NCBI GenBank assembly: GCA_023391695.1 | Contig: JAEWAK010000009.1 | Location: forward strand, 38,622 to 102,621 | DNA: 64,000 nucleotides | Source of the DNA: Bacillota bacterium | GTDB taxonomy: Bacteria; Bacillota; Clostridia; Lachnospirales; Lachnospiraceae | Direction of reading: 5' to 3' | Shown: in pieces, positions 24,238 through 33,325 of the stretch | Layout of the letters: every line of letters starts with the position of its first letter | Position numbering within the stretch: position 1 is the stretch's first letter | Translations under genes and position numbers: made by a program | The notes under the pieces: generated by a model | What the model was told of the DNA's origin: nothing | Database searches by the model: none | Seen by the model: the letters and a program-made list of their open reading frames with translations, nothing else

Positions 24238-25827
24238 TTATTCCCTGCCAAACTCCGATAACTTGAGTTCCTTATTCCGGTCCAGAACGGTCTGGATACT
24301 CCAGCTGTGTACAAAGAGCAATAACGGGTTTCCTTTTAAATCCTTTACCTTTTTGGCATCTGAGGTAATGTTTAGCTTACTTACATCCAGGCTTTTGTTT
24401 TCGATCCAGCGGATATACTCATAAGCCAAAGGCTCCAGACGGATTTCAACTCCATACTCGGACTCCAGGCGGAACTTTAATACATCAAACTGGAGAACAC
24501 CCACAACTCCTACAATGATTTCTTCCATACCCGTATTGAATTCCTGGAAGATCTGAATGGCACCTTCCTGGGCTATCTGGGAAACCCCTTTTAGGAACTG
24601 TTTTCTCTTCATGGTATCCACCTGTCTTACCTTGGCAAAATGCTCCGGTGAAAAGGTCGGTATCCCTTCGTAGGCATACTTTTTATCCGGCATACATAAA
24701 GTATCACCAATGGAAAAAATACCCGGATCAAATACCCCGATAATATCCCCGGCATAGGCTTCCTCGACAATCTTCCGCTCCTGGGCCATTAATTGCTGGG
24801 GCTGGGAAAGTCTTATCTTTTTGCCGCCCTGCACATGGTTTACTTCCATTCCGGCTTCGAATTTACCGGAACAGATCCGCATAAATGCAATTCTATCCCT
24901 GTGGGCTTTATTCATATTTGCCTGTATCTTAAAGACAAAAGCAGAAAAATCATTCTGTAAGGGATCAATAAGTCCTTCCGTAGACTTTCTTGGCAGGGGA
25001 GTGGTGGTCATGGACAGGAAATGCTTTAAGAAGGTTTCCACACCGAAGTTAGTTAGAGCGGATCCGAAAAATACGGGAGTTAACTTGCCGGCCCTTACCG
25101 ATTCCAAATCAAATTCACTGCTGGCACCGTCCAGAAGCTCGATTTCCTCACATAAAGTATCATGATTTACCTTGCCGATCAAGGAATCCAGGCTTTCATC
25201 CCCAAGTTCCGCTTCCACGGCTTCAATTTCCTTCTGTCCGTTATTAGCGGCAAAGAAACGTGTAATATGTTTACTTTCCCTGTCGTAAACCCCTTTAAAG
25301 TTCTTGCCGGAACCAATGGGCCAGTTAATGGGACAGGTACGGATCCCCAATACGGTTTCAATATCGTCTAAAAGTTCAAAAGTATCCTTCGCCTCCCGGT
25401 CCAGCTTGTTAATAAAGGTGAATATGGGGATATTACGCATAACACAAACCTTAAATAACTTTATAGTCTGATTTTCAACACCTTTGGAAGCATCGATTAC
25501 CATGACCGCAGAATCGGCTGCCATTAAAGTCCGGTAAGTATCTTCGGAAAAGTCCTGATGCCCCGGGGTATCCAGGATATTGATACAGTAATCCCCATAA
25601 TTAAATTGCATAACCGAAGAAGTAACCGAAATACCACGTTGTTTCTCAATCTCCATCCAGTCCGATACCGCATGCCGGTCTGTTTTTTTCCCTTTTACCG
25701 AACCGGCCAGATTAATGGCTCCGCCATATAACAGAAGCTTCTCCGTTAACGTCGTCTTACCGGCATCCGGGTGGGATATAATTGCAAATGTACGTCTTTT
25801 ATTTATTTCCTTTGTATAATCAGCCAA
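24238..25827 (-). CDS. prfC: Peptide chain release factor 3
   Basis: GTPase that removes RF1/RF2 from the ribosome after peptide release. G1 is HPDAGKTT (residues 19-26), G3 DTPGHQDF (about 86-93) and G4 NKLD (about 140), followed by the EF-G-like domain II and the RF3 C-terminal domain. The 529 residues are normal. I start it at TTG (25827): GGAGG is 7 nt upstream, giving M-ADYTKEINKRRTFAII, the usual RF3 N-terminus; the ATG seven codons earlier has no ribosome site. A promoter (25987-26014) lies about 160 nt upstream. Monocistronic, with repeats on both sides. Confidence 0.96.
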   Translation of the reverse strand: MADYTKEINKRRTFAIISHPDAGKTTLTEKLLLYGGAINLAGSVKGKKTDRHAVSDWMEIEKQRGISVTSSVMQFNYGDYCINILDTPGHQDFSEDTYRTLMAADSAVMVIDASKGVENQTIKLFKVCVMRNIPIFTFINKLDREAKDTFELLDDIETVLGIRTCPINWPIGSGKNFKGVYDRESKHITRFFAANNGQKEIEAVEAELGDESLDSLIGKVNHDTLCEEIELLDGASSEFDLESVRAGKLTPVFFGSALTNFGVETFLKHFLSMTTTPLPRKSTEGLIDPLQNDFSAFVFKIQANMNKAHRDRIAFMRICSGKFEAGMEVNHVQGGKKIRLSQPQQLMAQERKIVEEAYAGDIIGVFDPGIFSIGDTLCMPDKKYAYEGIPTFSPEHFAKVRQVDTMKRKQFLKGVSQIAQEGAIQIFQEFNTGMEEIIVGVVGVLQFDVLKFRLESEYGVEIRLEPLAYEYIRWIENKSLDVSKLNITSDAKKVKDLKGNPLLLFVHSWSIQTVLDRNKELKLSEFGRE

Positions 25828-25986
25828 ATTAATTCCTCCAAGCATCATAAAATATTCTTCTTTAGATAGCCCAAGGGCTCATCTGTAGAATAAAACAATT
25901 TCTCTGTATTATGAAACGCGCAAATTTACGTATTAAATGGGCATAATCATTACTTCCTTTTAAATATTTTTTCAAAACTAATTCAT

Positions 25987-26014
25987 GATATAATAAATTT
26001 CCGGCTATTGTCAA
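25987..26014 (-). promoter_or_regulatory. Promoter of prfC
   Basis: TTGACA - 16 nt - TATATC on the minus strand. Confidence 0.5.
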
Positions 26015-26040
26015 GGCATTTTTATTTTATCCTGTCAAGT

Positions 26041-26175
26041 TATTCTCCCGCCTCTGCAGACGTGAATCAGACTTAACTTTACAGTGGAGCCAAGACCTCC
26101 ACTGTAACAGCAGCATAGCTGCGTAATAGGTGATGAGCCGCAGCAAAGTGAAATGCATATATCCGCTTTAAACAC
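26041..26175 (+). repeat. Dispersed intergenic repeat, family 2 (copy 1)
   Basis: CAGTGGAG...CTCCACTG hairpin followed by CAGCAGCATAGCTGCGTAATAGG, split here as CAGCAGCATAGC and TGCGTAATAGG, and ATGAGC. It matches 49236-49365, and in part 44868-44896. Confidence 0.7.
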
Positions 26176-26255
26176 TTAAACAACCGTCATCCAGCCTGGC
26201 GTCATGCTTATCCTAACGGTCGGGTTTTTGTTAAAAGAGTCTCTATTTCCATTAC

Positions 26256-26311
26256 AGTCAAAGCGGATATTCGCACTCCGCTAAGAAGCGGGGACTTACT
26301 TGTAAGGTTAA
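26256..26311 (-). repeat. Dispersed intergenic repeat, family 1 (partial copy C)
   Basis: On the minus strand, AACCTTACAAGTAAGTCCCC then CTTCTTAGCGGAGTG, almost identical to the first third of copy B; the rest is missing. Confidence 0.75.
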
Positions 26312-26387
26312 AAAACAGGAAAGAAAGTTATGTAAAACCTTACGGCAGCATCCGTTCCTGCCATAATTTTCATAACTTTCTCTCCTG
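26310..26387 (-). terminator. Terminator of the large sugar operon
   Basis: A 17-bp stem (CAGGAAAGAAAGTTATG with its near-complement, one G-T pair). Its loop contains a further GGCAG/CTGCC stem, followed on the minus strand by six T. It lies 237 nt after the cupin gene that ends the operon. Confidence 0.7.
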
Positions 26388-26623
26388 CATTTCACATATA
26401 TCCTATTAACTATATTTATTTTGTATAATGCCAGCTTCGACGGCATTTTCCATTTAATTTAATTTTATAACTATTCCGTACTCCCGGGGAAAGAGCGAAA
26501 AAAACACTCATTTTAATCTTGTTACTCAGCGTCAGACTGTACATCTTTTTGTATATTTTACGTGCATAAACGCATACCAGCGTTATTATTCGGAACCGCA
26601 GTGACTGAATGGTCCCATAATTT

Positions 26624-26965
26624 TTACAATAACCGGTACTCCGTGTTATCCGGTCCGGTATTATCATTTTCTACAATCAGGATTCGGGCGTCCCTGCTTA
26701 AAATAATATTATGCCATACATCCTTTTCAACATTATAAATCCGGCCTTTCTCCATACGGCATTCCTGACCTTCTTCCCCGATCAAAACCGCTTCCCCTTC
26801 TAATAAAACAAAAACCTCATCCGTTAAGTGATGCCGTTCCAGCCTGTATAAATTACTCCTGTCAAATTTGTCCGAATACTTAAGAATCGCCACCCGCCAG
26901 CCCTCAAAGTGCACCTGGGGCTTATACCCTTCTTCCGTTGAGTATAGTATATCAACACCTTTCAC
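26624..26965 (-). CDS. Cupin-fold protein ending the sugar operon
   Basis: A 113-residue single-cupin protein with YRLERHHLTDEVFVLLEG (motif 1 histidines and glutamate) and GRIYNVEKDVWHNII (motif 2 histidine). It is similar in size and pattern to the cupin at 13075-13488. The GTG start directly follows the TAG stop of the kinase gene, with GGGGAGG 8 nt upstream. Probably a metal-binding sugar isomerase or sensor for the pathway of this operon; the reaction is not known. Confidence 0.82.
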   Translation of the reverse strand: MKGVDILYSTEEGYKPQVHFEGWRVAILKYSDKFDRSNLYRLERHHLTDEVFVLLEGEAVLIGEEGQECRMEKGRIYNVEKDVWHNIILSRDARILIVENDNTGPDNTEYRLL

Positions 26966-27973
26966 CTAAAACACCTCCCCGGAAATAGTCCCGTACAGCG
27001 GAGCATTGTCAATATCTTCTGCCTTTTGAATAAATTTCAACGGGGTTCCGCAAAGGCCCTCCTTCAGGGAAGGAAGAAACAATTCAGCAGATTTTGATAT
27101 GGCGCCTCCTAAGAACAGGCCTTCCACTTCATTGTCCCTTATAATGTCATAAAGGATTGCAGCCAGATGTGCTCCCGTCTCATTAAAAACCTGAATCGCG
27201 GCTGCATCACCGTTTTTAGCGGCAATGGCAATATCAAGTACTTCCTCCTTATTCGTTCCGGAATAACTGCCGCCTGTTCCGGCGTTCCCTGTATCCGCAC
27301 CAGCATTTTTGCCGCCTGTTCCGGCATTCCCGGTATCCGCTCCGGCATTCCCACTGTCTGCCCCGGCATTTTTGCCGGCCATCTTTACCTCCAGTTCCCG
27401 GTACCGTTTTAAAATTCCGCGTTTTGAAACATAATCTTCTGCGGTTCCTTCCTTATACTGCTTTTGGAATATACTGATACCGGGGCCGCCGGAGGGATTT
27501 CTTATTACCTTATTATCTTTTGCAATTGCAAAACCTAAACCGGTGCCGAGAATGACCCCGCAGACCGGGTTATAATCAGACTTGCTTTGATATATTGCAC
27601 CTTTTAAAAAGGCCTCCGAATCATGAAGAAAGTTTACGGTTGTTCCCCCTAGGATCTCTTCAAACCAGGGCCGCAGAGGTATACCATAAATAGAAGCATA
27701 CTTGTGCCGCATTTTGCAGATGCCTTCTTTATAATCAAAGGGTCCCGGTATGCAGATGCCTATGCCCCTTATTGTCAAACCCATAAGAGAGGCATACCTG
27801 CTTTCCTCTTTTGCTACACTTTGGTATGATTTCTTGATCTCCCTCCTATTTCCCATGGAATTTACGGGGATTTTAATAAAACTATTTTCAATCAGGATGG
27901 CCCTTTCCAGGAAAAGGGCACCCTTTAAATAGGTTCCTCCTGCATCAATTGCAAGAAAACAGGGTTTATTCAT
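26966..27973 (-). CDS. ROK-family sugar kinase with a repetitive insertion
   Basis: ASKHA-fold sugar kinase of 335 residues. The N-terminal DAGGTYLKG (about 10-18) binds phosphate, GICIPGPFDYKEG follows, and NFLHDSEAFLKGA contains the catalytic aspartate at the ROK DN/DxE position. VILGTGLGFAI is the second phosphate motif. The zinc-binding cysteine cluster of classic ROK proteins is missing. At residues 198-242 a Gly/Asn/Ala-rich insertion of repeated NAGADTGNAGTGG units interrupts the domain. The ATG at 27973 (GGATGG 8 nt upstream) overlaps the upstream gene's stop by 8 nt. It probably phosphorylates the sugar made by the isomerase of this operon. Confidence 0.85.
   Translation of the reverse strand: MNKPCFLAIDAGGTYLKGALFLERAILIENSFIKIPVNSMGNRREIKKSYQSVAKEESRYASLMGLTIRGIGICIPGPFDYKEGICKMRHKYASIYGIPLRPWFEEILGGTTVNFLHDSEAFLKGAIYQSKSDYNPVCGVILGTGLGFAIAKDNKVIRNPSGGPGISIFQKQYKEGTAEDYVSKRGILKRYRELEVKMAGKNAGADSGNAGADTGNAGTGGKNAGADTGNAGTGGSYSGTNKEEVLDIAIAAKNGDAAAIQVFNETGAHLAAILYDIIRDNEVEGLFLGGAISKSAELFLPSLKEGLCGTPLKFIQKAEDIDNAPLYGTISGEVF
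27248..27382 (-). repeat. In-frame tandem repeat within the ROK kinase gene
   Basis: About 2.5 copies of a 42-bp unit coding NAGADTGNAGTGGK-like peptides, with slightly diverged codons. It is G+C-rich relative to the gene and inserted in frame. Confidence 0.85.
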
Positions 27974-29813
27974 TTTCAAAACCATCCTTTAAAAGGGTCT
28001 TATGCATTGTCACTACTCCGACCCCCTCATTCAGTACTTCATAGGGACCAAAGCCTGCAGGTATGATTACCATGTCCAGGTAATCCTGTACAAAGAATTT
28101 ACCGGGATCCGTCATGGAACGTATCCTGCACCTTCCCCCGTCTACCAGGGTTAATACATGAAACCGGTCCGTTGTAATATCCGTATACCTGTCAGTGAAT
28201 ACAACATTTCTTAAACTGAAATACAACAGCTCATGTTCTCCTACGGTATATTCGGCAAAGCCGTCTTCCCTCAGTATTTTCGGCTCCTGAATAAAATTAT
28301 TGTCAACATAAGCCTCTTTATAATCTCTTCGCAACACCTTATCTCCATGGCTGGTATGTATGGGACGTAAGTTGCCTTCCAGATCCTTACGCATATAATC
28401 ATACATTTTATAGGTATAGGATCCTATGGTTAAGCTGCCGATCTCCAATATAAGCTGATTTCTGCCGGAAGCATGTATCGTGCCGGCGGGAATCAAAAAC
28501 TGCATCCCCGGGCGGGAAGCCTTGGAAGCTATATAATCGTCATGGTCAAAGCCCTCTCCATACTTTTCCGCTCTTTTTGTTTTCCCAATAAACTCTTCCA
28601 CATCCGCCTCCTGCTTAAAGCCGCAGTATGTCCTGGCCTGCTGGCCGGCAGCAACGATATAATAACTTTCATCCTGGCGTCCCAGCTCATGATTGTTCTT
28701 TTTAACATAAGCTTCATCCGGATGCACCTGAATGGACATATTTCCGCTGGAATGAAAGGTATCATCATAGTTAAAACGAATGGGGAAATATCCGCCGAAT
28801 TTTTTGTGGGCGTTTTTGCCCATTAGCTTTTCACCGGCTGTTTGTACAAAGCAGTAAAACGGGAATTCCAGCTGCATCCCCCCTAAATCCGCAACGATGG
28901 AAACCTCCATGGGAATTAAATCAAATACCCATGCACAGTTTTTCATTTCCCGGGGCAAATTCCGCAGTTTTTTCACATAGAAGCCGCCCCACACGCCTTC
29001 CAGGTATACCGGCCGGCAGCGCAGGGGATAAGAAACCATAACTTCAAATAATTCCTGCATTTTTGTGACCGGAAGCAATTGCATGTTGTCTGTATGATCC
29101 CCGGTTACATAGTAATCGATCCAATTATGATTGATTAATTTACCCCTGTGAGCCATGGCGATCTCAAAATCCACATAATAGCTCCGGCGCAGCATGGAAT
29201 TTATGGCTGTTCGGTTTTTATCACCGATATTACCGCAGGAACCGCTGCGGATATTTAATATTGTCCTTTTTTGTGTCATATCAATAAAGACTTTCAGATC
29301 GCAAAATTCACGGAAAGAATCAATCAGTGACGCATTACCATATAAGATCAATACCTCCCTGCCATTTTCTTTAAAGTCTTTTAACTTCTGACAGATACGG
29401 TTCTTCTTTTCCTCCGACATCAGGCTTTCATAACCACCTTCATACAATTTTCCATATAAAAGCACCGGGTCTTCTGTCCGGTCCTCCGGAAGATAAGGAA
29501 GCAGAAGCTCATGCAGTCTATTGCTGTCAAGCCATACCTCCTCCGTATTTATGACAGCCGCATGAATACCAAACAGCTGTGCCAGGCGAATGGAGATAAG
29601 CCCGGAAAATTGCTCAAAGGGAGCACTGATATACCCATCGATTCCCAGAATACATTTTTTATATCCTAAAATAATAGCAGAGATTTCGGCTGCTATTTTA
29701 TCCGCCGACTGCATGGAATTGTCTGTAAAAGTTTCCTTAAGCTCCTCTTTCACGCGGATATGATTTACTGCCTTGGGATCGTCGTAGGGATATGGATTAA
29801 ACATAAAACTCAT
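27966..29813 (-). CDS. Class I mannose-6-phosphate isomerase-like protein with N-terminal kinase-like domain
   Basis: A 615-residue two-part protein. The C-terminal half is a type I phosphomannose isomerase-like double cupin: SIQVHPDEAYVKK (about 358-370, metal-binding histidine and glutamate) and PAGTIHASGRNQLILEIGS (about 437-455). The first 200 residues resemble a uridine-kinase-like NTPase, but the phosphate loop is degenerate: CILGIDGYISAPFEQF replaces a GxxGxGKS loop. The isomerase part probably converts a phosphorylated or free hexose in this operon. The ATG at 29813 follows AAAGGAA; a GTG nine codons earlier lacks a site. The next gene overlaps by 8 nt. Confidence 0.8.
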   Translation of the reverse strand: MSFMFNPYPYDDPKAVNHIRVKEELKETFTDNSMQSADKIAAEISAIILGYKKCILGIDGYISAPFEQFSGLISIRLAQLFGIHAAVINTEEVWLDSNRLHELLLPYLPEDRTEDPVLLYGKLYEGGYESLMSEEKKNRICQKLKDFKENGREVLILYGNASLIDSFREFCDLKVFIDMTQKRTILNIRSGSCGNIGDKNRTAINSMLRRSYYVDFEIAMAHRGKLINHNWIDYYVTGDHTDNMQLLPVTKMQELFEVMVSYPLRCRPVYLEGVWGGFYVKKLRNLPREMKNCAWVFDLIPMEVSIVADLGGMQLEFPFYCFVQTAGEKLMGKNAHKKFGGYFPIRFNYDDTFHSSGNMSIQVHPDEAYVKKNNHELGRQDESYYIVAAGQQARTYCGFKQEADVEEFIGKTKRAEKYGEGFDHDDYIASKASRPGMQFLIPAGTIHASGRNQLILEIGSLTIGSYTYKMYDYMRKDLEGNLRPIHTSHGDKVLRRDYKEAYVDNNFIQEPKILREDGFAEYTVGEHELLYFSLRNVVFTDRYTDITTDRFHVLTLVDGGRCRIRSMTDPGKFFVQDYLDMVIIPAGFGPYEVLNEGVGVVTMHKTLLKDGFENE

Positions 29814-29854
29814 ATTTTTACATTCCTTTCTATTGCCCACTTATTGAGCTTCTT

Positions 29855-29980
29855 ATGAAACAGTTCCGTCACCCCGGGAAAATTCCCAAGGATTTCAGGT
29901 TAGCCAGCCCAAAGCATTGAAAAACCTACATGTACGTAACGTATATGCGTTGTTCCCGGGAACCGGATTGACGGAACAGT
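29855..29980. other. Long imperfect palindrome in the sugar operon
   Basis: ACAGTTCCGTCA and CCCGGGAA on the left are complementary to TTCCCGGG and TGACGGAACAGT on the right, with about 75 nt between. It sits in the 380-nt gap before the isomerase-like gene. It could be an RNA stability or processing element. Confidence 0.5.
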
Positions 29981-30049
29981 CACCTTCTTTTTATCTTCAG
30001 TTAATCAAAATAAATTTCCTTATATGAATCACACATTTTACCTTAAGTC

Positions 30050-30196
30050 AAAGCAGATATTCCGGGTCCGCAGCGCTGTGGCTCTATCCTTATACCTGCT
30101 GCACAGGCATTTCACCGGAGTCACTCTCCTAATGAAACAAGTAAGTTCAGGCCCCCTGCCTGCACTTTGTAAGCGGGGAACTTACCTTTCAGGTTA
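30050..30196 (-). repeat. Dispersed intergenic repeat, family 1 (copy D)
   Basis: On the minus strand it aligns with copy B throughout: AACCT, GGTAAGTTCCCCGCTT, CTTACTTGTTTCA, TGAAATGCCTG and AGGTATAAGG, ending TCTGCTTTGACTT. It reaches the stop codon of the isomerase gene. Confidence 0.75.
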
Positions 30197-31615
30197 AATA
30201 CGGTAAAAATCAAACTCCAATATATTAGCCAGGCTTTCCAGCTCTTTCGTATAGTCTCCATCTACCACTCCGTAATGCTGTGTAACTCCGATTTTTATCA
30301 ATTTATCAAACAGCTCCCGTACGGTACCTTTTACCGGCTGGAACTGCCCATGGGAGTAAGAAGTGATAAAGTGCTCCGCCGGTAAGGCTTCCAGCAGCGT
30401 GCATACCATTTTATACCGTCCGCTGCATTCGGAAATATGAAGCAGAGTTTTCATTCCGGCGGGTATGACATACCATGCAAAGGGTGCACCGGCATATTTA
30501 TATTTCGATTTTGCAAATCTGACATCCCTGCCGATTTTAACTTTGCCTTCTCCGGTATAATCATTGGGTCCCGCATGCCCGGCCGCAAAGCAGTCTTTCT
30601 CCGTATCAATATAAAAGGGTTCAATAAAATTGACACATTTGCCGCTTAATAATTTTAATATATAAACGGCGAGGCCTCCGCCCAAATCTCCCTCCGGCAC
30701 TACCAGAATATCACCGCCGGACGGAGTCGGCAAAAACCCGGGCCGAAGCCCTACTTCCGTTAACAGGACCGTATCCACATCGTTTAGTACCACCATGGCA
30801 GCTTCCGCTTTTCTAGCCAGATTTTCAAGTCCCAGCGAAGCCCTTACCGACTCTTTCAGCTTATCCGTATCCACGTCGTCCAGCAGTTCGAAACGCTCCG
30901 TAAGCACCTTGCAATTTTCATTTACTTCCTTTTCCGTTACCTTCTCAATCTCCTGCTTTAAGGAAAGGACCGACAGGAATCTTAATTCCGGCCCGATTTT
31001 GGTGAATATCTGATAAGGATCCAGATAAGTGGACCACATTACTTCATTATAAGAAGCAAGCAGACCAAAGTTAGCATTCCTAAGCCTGGAGCGGACGGCG
31101 GCGGCAGCAAAAAAACTTTTTGCACTTTCCATTATCTCTGGAAATATCCCGATGGCAGTCTGCATCATGGGTCTGGCAATTCGCGGTATGGAACCGGAGG
31201 CTTCCAGAGTTCCGACCAAACCTCCGGCACTTAAGAACTCTACAAAATCATTTTCTGCAAAGGTATCCTGAAACTTAAGTCTCTCCTGTGTTATACAGGC
31301 AAACAGTATCGGAACCGGACTCATATCCCGCAAAAACCTTATCCACAGAAAATCCTCGGCCCAGCTTAAATACAATGCAAAGATACAATCTACCTTCTCA
31401 CTTAAAAATGAATTCATTGCGAGCTCCAGATCAGCCCGGTTATATATCTGCCCCGTATAAACCGTATCACAGAAAGTACTCATGCTTTTCGTATACGCAT
31501 CTGCTTCTGTTAATTTTCTTTGTTCATAGGTACCATTCTTTGTATCTGCGCCAAGATTACGGAATCGCTGTGTTGCAATAAAAAGAATGCCTGCTTTTGC
31601 CTTCACTTTGTTCAT
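30194..31615 (-). CDS. L-fucose/L-arabinose isomerase-fold protein
   Basis: A 473-residue cytoplasmic protein of the FucI/AraA superfamily, which interconverts aldoses and ketoses with a divalent metal. Seen: a Rossmann-like N-terminal region (GILFIATQRF...), TEVGLRPGFLPTPSGGDI in the middle, and C-terminal acidic and histidine residues (HAGPNDYTGEGKV; HISECSGRYKMV; ITSYSHGQFQPV) in the usual places for metal ligands. Overall similarity is distant, so the substrate could be any C5/C6/deoxy sugar. It lies between the solute-binding protein and the mannose-6-phosphate isomerase-like gene. Start ATG at 31615 with AGAGGTG upstream. Confidence 0.75.
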   Translation of the reverse strand: MNKVKAKAGILFIATQRFRNLGADTKNGTYEQRKLTEADAYTKSMSTFCDTVYTGQIYNRADLELAMNSFLSEKVDCIFALYLSWAEDFLWIRFLRDMSPVPILFACITQERLKFQDTFAENDFVEFLSAGGLVGTLEASGSIPRIARPMMQTAIGIFPEIMESAKSFFAAAAVRSRLRNANFGLLASYNEVMWSTYLDPYQIFTKIGPELRFLSVLSLKQEIEKVTEKEVNENCKVLTERFELLDDVDTDKLKESVRASLGLENLARKAEAAMVVLNDVDTVLLTEVGLRPGFLPTPSGGDILVVPEGDLGGGLAVYILKLLSGKCVNFIEPFYIDTEKDCFAAGHAGPNDYTGEGKVKIGRDVRFAKSKYKYAGAPFAWYVIPAGMKTLLHISECSGRYKMVCTLLEALPAEHFITSYSHGQFQPVKGTVRELFDKLIKIGVTQHYGVVDGDYTKELESLANILEFDFYRI

Positions 31616-31739
31616 TCTGAATCACCTCTGTTTCAAACTTCGTTCTATTTCTGCGCATGTGCTTTTCCTACTATGAAAACAAACTGCCGCCAACTTTTAT
31701 ACTCTTTGCCAACACAGGCTGCAGTCAGAGATATTGCCG

Positions 31740-33263
31740 TTATTTCTTATTTTGCTCCCGCCAGGCTGCCCCTGCTTCCTCTTCAAATTCCAGGCCGCCT
31801 TCCGTATCCCATCTTTCCATATATTCGTCATAAACCGCCTGAATATCACCGTCAGCCATAAGAATTGCCACATACATTTCCTTTATGATCTGATCCAGGT
31901 CCGCACCGTACTCCTGTCTGGTCTCCAGGGTTTTAATAATATTTACAGACGGCAGCATTTCATCATAAGCCAGCTGGGTCCCTGTTCTGCTCTGCTCATT
32001 CATGATACGCAGTTCGCAGTTATTGATTGGTTTCATAAATTCCGCATAAACGAACCCTCCGTTTGCCCTATGTGTGGCAGAATCCGCATATTCCCCTATG
32101 TATTCATATTTGCCGTTTTCTTCCTCCGTCCACTTAAACATGACATCTTCGATACCGAGATATAATAATTCATTGCCCTCCTCGGTATTACAGTAATCCA
32201 TAACACGGATTGCAGCTTCAATATCTTCACATTCGGCAGAGATTAAATATCCCTCATTAACCATAGCATAATTGGGACTGACACCGTGGTCTCCATAAGG
32301 ACCGGTAATGACGGCAAAATCAAAAGTCGGCGGGGGATTTTCCGTATACCTGGAAGGCATCCAGTTATTTGTAGGACCCGCACACTGGAAGTTCATTGCG
32401 CCTGCCTGCCCGGTCCACAGCTTCCCAAACATATCCATCATTGTAATGGTTGCCCATTCCGGCTCTATCAGTCCGTCTTTTATCAGTTTTTTGATATAGG
32501 TCATTGCTTCCAGAAAGTTTTTATGTTTCACCCAGGTTGTTACCGTACCGTCTTCCAGTTCAATCACTGAGGGTATTAAGTCCGTACCGCACGGAATTCC
32601 AAAAGCACCAAAAATGGTATCAAATGCGGTATAAGAACTGTCTGCGGCTAATCCAAAGGTATCATTCTGGCGGTCCTTATCCGGATCATCATAGGTAAAA
32701 GCATGCATAACCTTATAGAAACTGTCCAAATCCGTAGGCATTGTTAACCCTAAGTTATTCAGCCAATCGGTCCGTATGTTCATATTATTGCCATATGGAA
32801 CAGTACCTTTTGGAATGAGATATACCCCGTCCTGATTCATAGGGCTGGTATATATGATATCTTTCACGTTGCTCATTATGTTTTTCCCATATTCGTCCAG
32901 ATAACCGCTGACATCGGCTATCATACCGGCATCAATATACTCCTGTGCTTCACTTCCGGAAGCGGTGAAGATATCGGGCAGGTCTCCCGAGGCTGCCATG
33001 GCACTTCTTTTGGTAGGTAAATCTTTTGTGGGAACATAAATGATCTCCAAATCGACACCGGTTCTCTTTTCCAGTTCCTGTAATACCATGTTATCACTTT
33101 TTGGTGTATTATCACCGGGAATTAAAATTGATATTTTTCCCTCTTCCCCCTTGTTTCCGCCGGATTCATTACCGGTTTCCTTTACCTTCCCTCCGCTCTG
33201 GCCGCAGGCAGTCAGAGTGAATAACATAGCTGCAACCATAATTAGGCTGACTGTTCTTTTCAT
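31740..33263 (-). CDS. Carbohydrate ABC transporter substrate-binding lipoprotein
   Basis: Extracellular binding lipoprotein of the YtcQ/LplA type. The signal peptide MKRTVSLIMVAAMLFTLTAC ends in the lipobox LTAC, cysteine at residue 20. The mature protein starts with a flexible Gly/Glu/Lys linker, then the two-lobed type 1 solute-binding fold (TGVDLEIIYVP; NNMNIRTDWLNNLGL; MNFQCAGPTNNW). The length of 507 is typical of the large oligosaccharide binders. The ATG at 33263 has AAGGAG 7 nt before; the frame is open six codons further without a site. Preceded by the two permease genes; no ATPase is present, so a shared MsmX-type ATPase elsewhere is expected. Confidence 0.92.
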   Translation of the reverse strand: MKRTVSLIMVAAMLFTLTACGQSGGKVKETGNESGGNKGEEGKISILIPGDNTPKSDNMVLQELEKRTGVDLEIIYVPTKDLPTKRSAMAASGDLPDIFTASGSEAQEYIDAGMIADVSGYLDEYGKNIMSNVKDIIYTSPMNQDGVYLIPKGTVPYGNNMNIRTDWLNNLGLTMPTDLDSFYKVMHAFTYDDPDKDRQNDTFGLAADSSYTAFDTIFGAFGIPCGTDLIPSVIELEDGTVTTWVKHKNFLEAMTYIKKLIKDGLIEPEWATITMMDMFGKLWTGQAGAMNFQCAGPTNNWMPSRYTENPPPTFDFAVITGPYGDHGVSPNYAMVNEGYLISAECEDIEAAIRVMDYCNTEEGNELLYLGIEDVMFKWTEEENGKYEYIGEYADSATHRANGGFVYAEFMKPINNCELRIMNEQSRTGTQLAYDEMLPSVNIIKTLETRQEYGADLDQIIKEMYVAILMADGDIQAVYDEYMERWDTEGGLEFEEEAGAAWREQNKK

Positions 33264-33325
33264 TTCTTTGCTCCTTCCCATAATTTATTGCGGCGATTCC
33301 GCCACAACGGTTTTTATGAACCGTT

